Made by a program: the position numbers and the translations under genes. From positions 5,049,501 to 5,113,500 of the forward strand of contig NZ_CP109599.1 of the NCBI RefSeq assembly GCF_036231945.1: DNA of 64,000 nucleotides, written 5' to 3'. Each line of letters starts with the position of its first letter. Position 1 is the first letter of the stretch. The notes below the pieces were generated by a model. It saw nothing but the letters and a program-made list of their open reading frames with translations, was not told the DNA's origin and did no database searches. Below are positions 62,034-64,000 of the stretch, piece by piece. Origin of the DNA: Streptomyces sp. NBC_01429 (GTDB taxonomy: Bacteria; Actinomycetota; Actinomycetes; Streptomycetales; Streptomycetaceae).

Positions 62034-62510
62034 CTACGCATCGCCGTCCACCGACTCGTCCGAGGGCCACGGGTCCCGCAGCCACAGCTCGTCGGCCGGC
62101 AGCGGGGACAGCAGCGCGGTCAGCCCCTCGTCGATGCCGAGCTGCTCGGCCTCCGTCCCCGGCTCCACGATCCGCAGCGTCCGCTCCACCCAGGCCGACA
62201 CCGGCCCCGACGGCGCCTCCAGCAGCGCGTCGCCGTCCGGCGAGGAGAGCGCGAAACACAGCACGGACCGGCCGGTGACCTTCGTCGGCCAGATCCGTAC
62301 GTCCCCGTGGCCGCACGGCCTGAACACCCCCTCCACCAGCAGCTCGCGGGCGAAGGTCCAGTGCACGGGGGTGTCCGAGCCGATGTGGAAGGTGATGTGC
62401 ACGGCGTACGGATCGTTCGTGCGGTACGTCAGCCGGGCCGGTACGGGGATGCTGCGCTCGGGCGACAGCACCAGATTCAGCTCCAGTTCGCGCTCCACCA
62501 CGGTGTGCAT
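62034..62510 (-). CDS. ssgG: SsgA-like sporulation protein
   Basis: This 158-aa protein starts at ATG 62510, with GAGAGGAAG about 10 nt upstream. It shows the SALP signature LTYRTNDPYAVHITFHI and RELLVEGVFRPCGHGDVRIW. SsgA-like proteins steer septum placement and wall remodelling during sporulation. The position downstream of hppD and the FAD oxidase matches ssgG of S. coelicolor as I recall it. The family is certain; the paralog symbol is less so. Confidence 0.87.
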   Translation of the reverse strand: MHTVVERELELNLVLSPERSIPVPARLTYRTNDPYAVHITFHIGSDTPVHWTFARELLVEGVFRPCGHGDVRIWPTKVTGRSVLCFALSSPDGDALLEAPSGPVSAWVERTLRIVEPGTEAEQLGIDEGLTALLSPLPADELWLRDPWPSDESVDGDA

Positions 62511-62946
62511 GGGCGGCACTTCCTCTCCTGACAGGGGCCCCGCACCGGGGCCGTACCAGGTGAGAGGCGCCAGCCCCGCGGCTATGACGCGACTTACGGC
62601 GACTTTCGCGAATTGATTTCGCGGACCGATCCCGGGGCCGTTCGGCCAAGGGCTTCCCGCGTGCGCGCGTGCGGGGTGCGTGGAGGGTCTGGGGGCGTCC
62701 CGTGGGCACGCGTGTACGTCAATTCGTACGCCCTGGCGAACGGATCCCACCCCGTGGCCTTACGCTGCGCATCGACGCCTGCGGCCGGGCGTCCACGTGC
62801 GATTCTTTCTGTCGGTCTCCTTCCTCAGGGCCCCGCGTTCTTCGTTAATGTCTTCCTTGGACAAGCGGAGGCACGCGCCAGGGCGGATTCGGCAGCGGAC
62901 AGCCCGGACAGGTCAACCATGGTGCGAATGAACGGAGTTGGGGTCA
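62511..62946. promoter_or_regulatory. Gap between the SsgA-like gene and the last gene
   Basis: These 436 bp contain no supportable gene. TTACGCT (about 62761) could be a -10 box and TTCGTTAATGTCTTCCTTGG (about 62840) is AT-rich. Divergent promoters are expected. Confidence 0.3.
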
Positions 62947-64000
62947 GTGGCTACTCCTCCTGGTGACGGCGGGAACGTACCCCGGGAAGGGTTCTACCCG
63001 GATCCGTCGATCCCCGGATACGTCCGGTACTGGAACGGCGCGGCCTGGGTGCCCGGTACGAGCCGGCCCGCGCCGCAGGACGAGGAGGGGCCGCGCGCCG
63101 CGTTGCCACCGGCCCCCGCCCGGCCCGGCTTCGAGGAGACCGGGCCGGTCTTCCTGGACGAGGAGCCCGTCGGACCGGCCCGGCAGGAACCGGCCTCGGC
63201 GTGGCAGGCCGACGCCTCCCGCCAGTCCGGCTTCGGCGGCGACGGCGATGCCCGGGTCTCCTGGGGCGCGCCGGGCCAGGACCCCCGGATTCCCCGCCCC
63301 GCGGCCTCCGCCGGACCCGTGGACCCGAGGATCGACCCGGCGGCCGGGGCGCCCGGCCCCGGCGACCCGACCGGCGGCGCGCTGCCCGGCATGCGCGCCC
63401 TGGGCGCCGACGCGGCGGGCGGCCCGCAGCACGGCGCCGACGGCTCCGCGCCGGCCGCCGACGGACCGGTCTCCGACGGCACCGTCGCGATCCGCCCGGC
63501 GCGGCGCGGCGCGGGCGGCGACCCGGGTACGGGTACGGGCGGCGACGCCGGTACGCCCGCCCGGCCGCTGGTGCCGCCCACCAGCACGCAGCCGCCGGTG
63601 GACAGCACCGTCGCCATCCGCGCGCTGCGGGCCGCCCGGCGCGCGAAGGCCGAGGGCGACGCCGCTGCGGGCCGTACGGGCCAGACCGACGGCACGATGG
63701 CGATCCGCGCCCTGAGCCAGGGCGCCACCGGCGCGAGCAAGGCCGCCAAGGCCCTGCCCAAGGTGCCCCCGCAGTCCCCGCCGCCCCAGCTTCCGCAGGC
63801 GCAGCCGCAACTTCCGTCCCGCAGCCGCCCACAGCCCACGCCCGCGCCGGTACCGGAGGTCCAGGCCCCCTCCGTACCGGACACCCCGATCTCCACCGGC
63901 AGCGGCGGCGGCGCCACCTCATGGGCGCAGCAGGTGCACCAGCTCGCCAGAGCCGACGACGCCGACCAGCCCGTCGTCCCCTGGAAGCCGCCCGTCGAGG
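62947..64000 (+). CDS. Pro/Gly-rich protein with N-terminal DUF2510-like motif, partial
   Basis: The frame is open from GTG 62947 to the window end (over 350 residues). The N-terminus GFYPDPSIPGYVRYWNGAAW is DUF2510-like. A long low-complexity Pro/Ala/Gly/Asp region follows, with a repeated DGTVAIRxxR motif (about residues 178, 219 and 249). In actinobacteria this layout usually precedes a membrane domain such as RDD, which would lie beyond the window. GGAGTTGGGG precedes the start. Confidence 0.75.
   Translation, partial: MATPPGDGGNVPREGFYPDPSIPGYVRYWNGAAWVPGTSRPAPQDEEGPRAALPPAPARPGFEETGPVFLDEEPVGPARQEPASAWQADASRQSGFGGDGDARVSWGAPGQDPRIPRPAASAGPVDPRIDPAAGAPGPGDPTGGALPGMRALGADAAGGPQHGADGSAPAADGPVSDGTVAIRPARRGAGGDPGTGTGGDAGTPARPLVPPTSTQPPVDSTVAIRALRAARRAKAEGDAAAGRTGQTDGTMAIRALSQGATGASKAAKALPKVPPQSPPPQLPQAQPQLPSRSRPQPTPAPVPEVQAPSVPDTPISTGSGGGATSWAQQVHQLARADDADQPVVPWKPPVE

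Noticed and set aside
1..64000. CRISPR arrays, insertion sequences, rRNA genes or a replication origin
   Set aside because: No regularly spaced repeats, transposase motifs, rRNA-like sequence or DnaA-box clusters were seen on either strand.

Overview
This window is chromosomal DNA of a Streptomyces or close relative. The evidence is very high GC with C/G-ending codons, frequent GTG starts, 4-nt start/stop overlaps inside operons, and lineage-typical genes: SsgA-like protein, Scr1-type XRE regulator with DUF397 partner, CGNR/ABATE protein, F420-type oxidoreductase and HelD. From about 15.7 kb to the end, the order of narK, nnaR, sigU-rsuA, helD, malic enzyme, hupA, murA, a chito-sugar ABC operon, hppD and ssgG-like matches what I recall of the S. 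coelicolor core chromosome (roughly SCO2959 down to SCO2924, reversed). Assignments are from reading the translated sequence and from memory; no database search was run.

Layout. 0-13 kb is a polymorphic-toxin locus. A secreted DNRLRE/FG-GAP protein (minus) diverges from a giant secreted RHS/YD-repeat protein (plus) with a ricin-type lectin block, RHS core, HINT domain and a low-GC C-terminal toxin, followed by a probable immunity gene. A second RHS-core fragment lies inverted at the left edge, about 98% identical to the core of the large gene. 13-15.6 kb holds a GntR/UTRA pair and an F420-type oxidoreductase. 15.7-18.4 kb is nitrate uptake (narK) and its regulator nnaR, with a GlnR-like box between them. 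18.5-24.2 kb holds a GNAT enzyme, a CGNR protein, the sigU-rsuA sigma/anti-sigma pair and HelD. 24.2-29.7 kb holds a candidate structured RNA with its own terminator, malic enzyme, hupA, murA, YqgE and DUF3039 genes. 29.7-34.7 kb is an ABC importer plus cytosolic GH20 hexosaminidase under a DasR-like (dre) site, so a chitobiose/GlcNAc-oligosaccharide utilisation unit is inferred. 35-39.7 kb is a three-subunit xanthine-dehydrogenase-like molybdoenzyme with an odd active site. A degenerate tRNA-Cys copy and an intact tRNA-Cys follow. 40-46.4 kb holds an MFS exporter, a DinB-like protein, an SF2 helicase, an IclR regulator and a secreted Lon-domain protease.

46.5-52.3 kb looks like an accessory island set in damaged neighbours: a frameshifted NUDIX gene on one side and a HAD hydrolase missing its 5' half on the other. 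Inside is a tightly overlapping minus-strand operon: a 46-aa protein, a 104-aa protein, an RsbW-like ATPase, a 164-aa protein, a radical SAM/SPASM enzyme, then a 42-aa peptide too short for an ordinary ORF list. The peptide has an acidic leader and the C-terminus VMRGCGDDNPYN. This is a candidate undescribed RiPP system and my main find. Next to it are a kinase-like (APH-fold) gene and a WhiJ-type pair (Scr1 HTH plus DUF397).

52.3-56.8 kb is an osmoprotectant (glycine betaine/choline type) ABC transporter. 56.9-62.5 kb holds an Lrp regulator divergent from hppD, a membrane-anchored TPR protein, a GlcD-like FAD oxidase and an SsgA-like protein. The window ends inside a Pro/Gly-rich protein with an N-terminal DUF2510-like motif.
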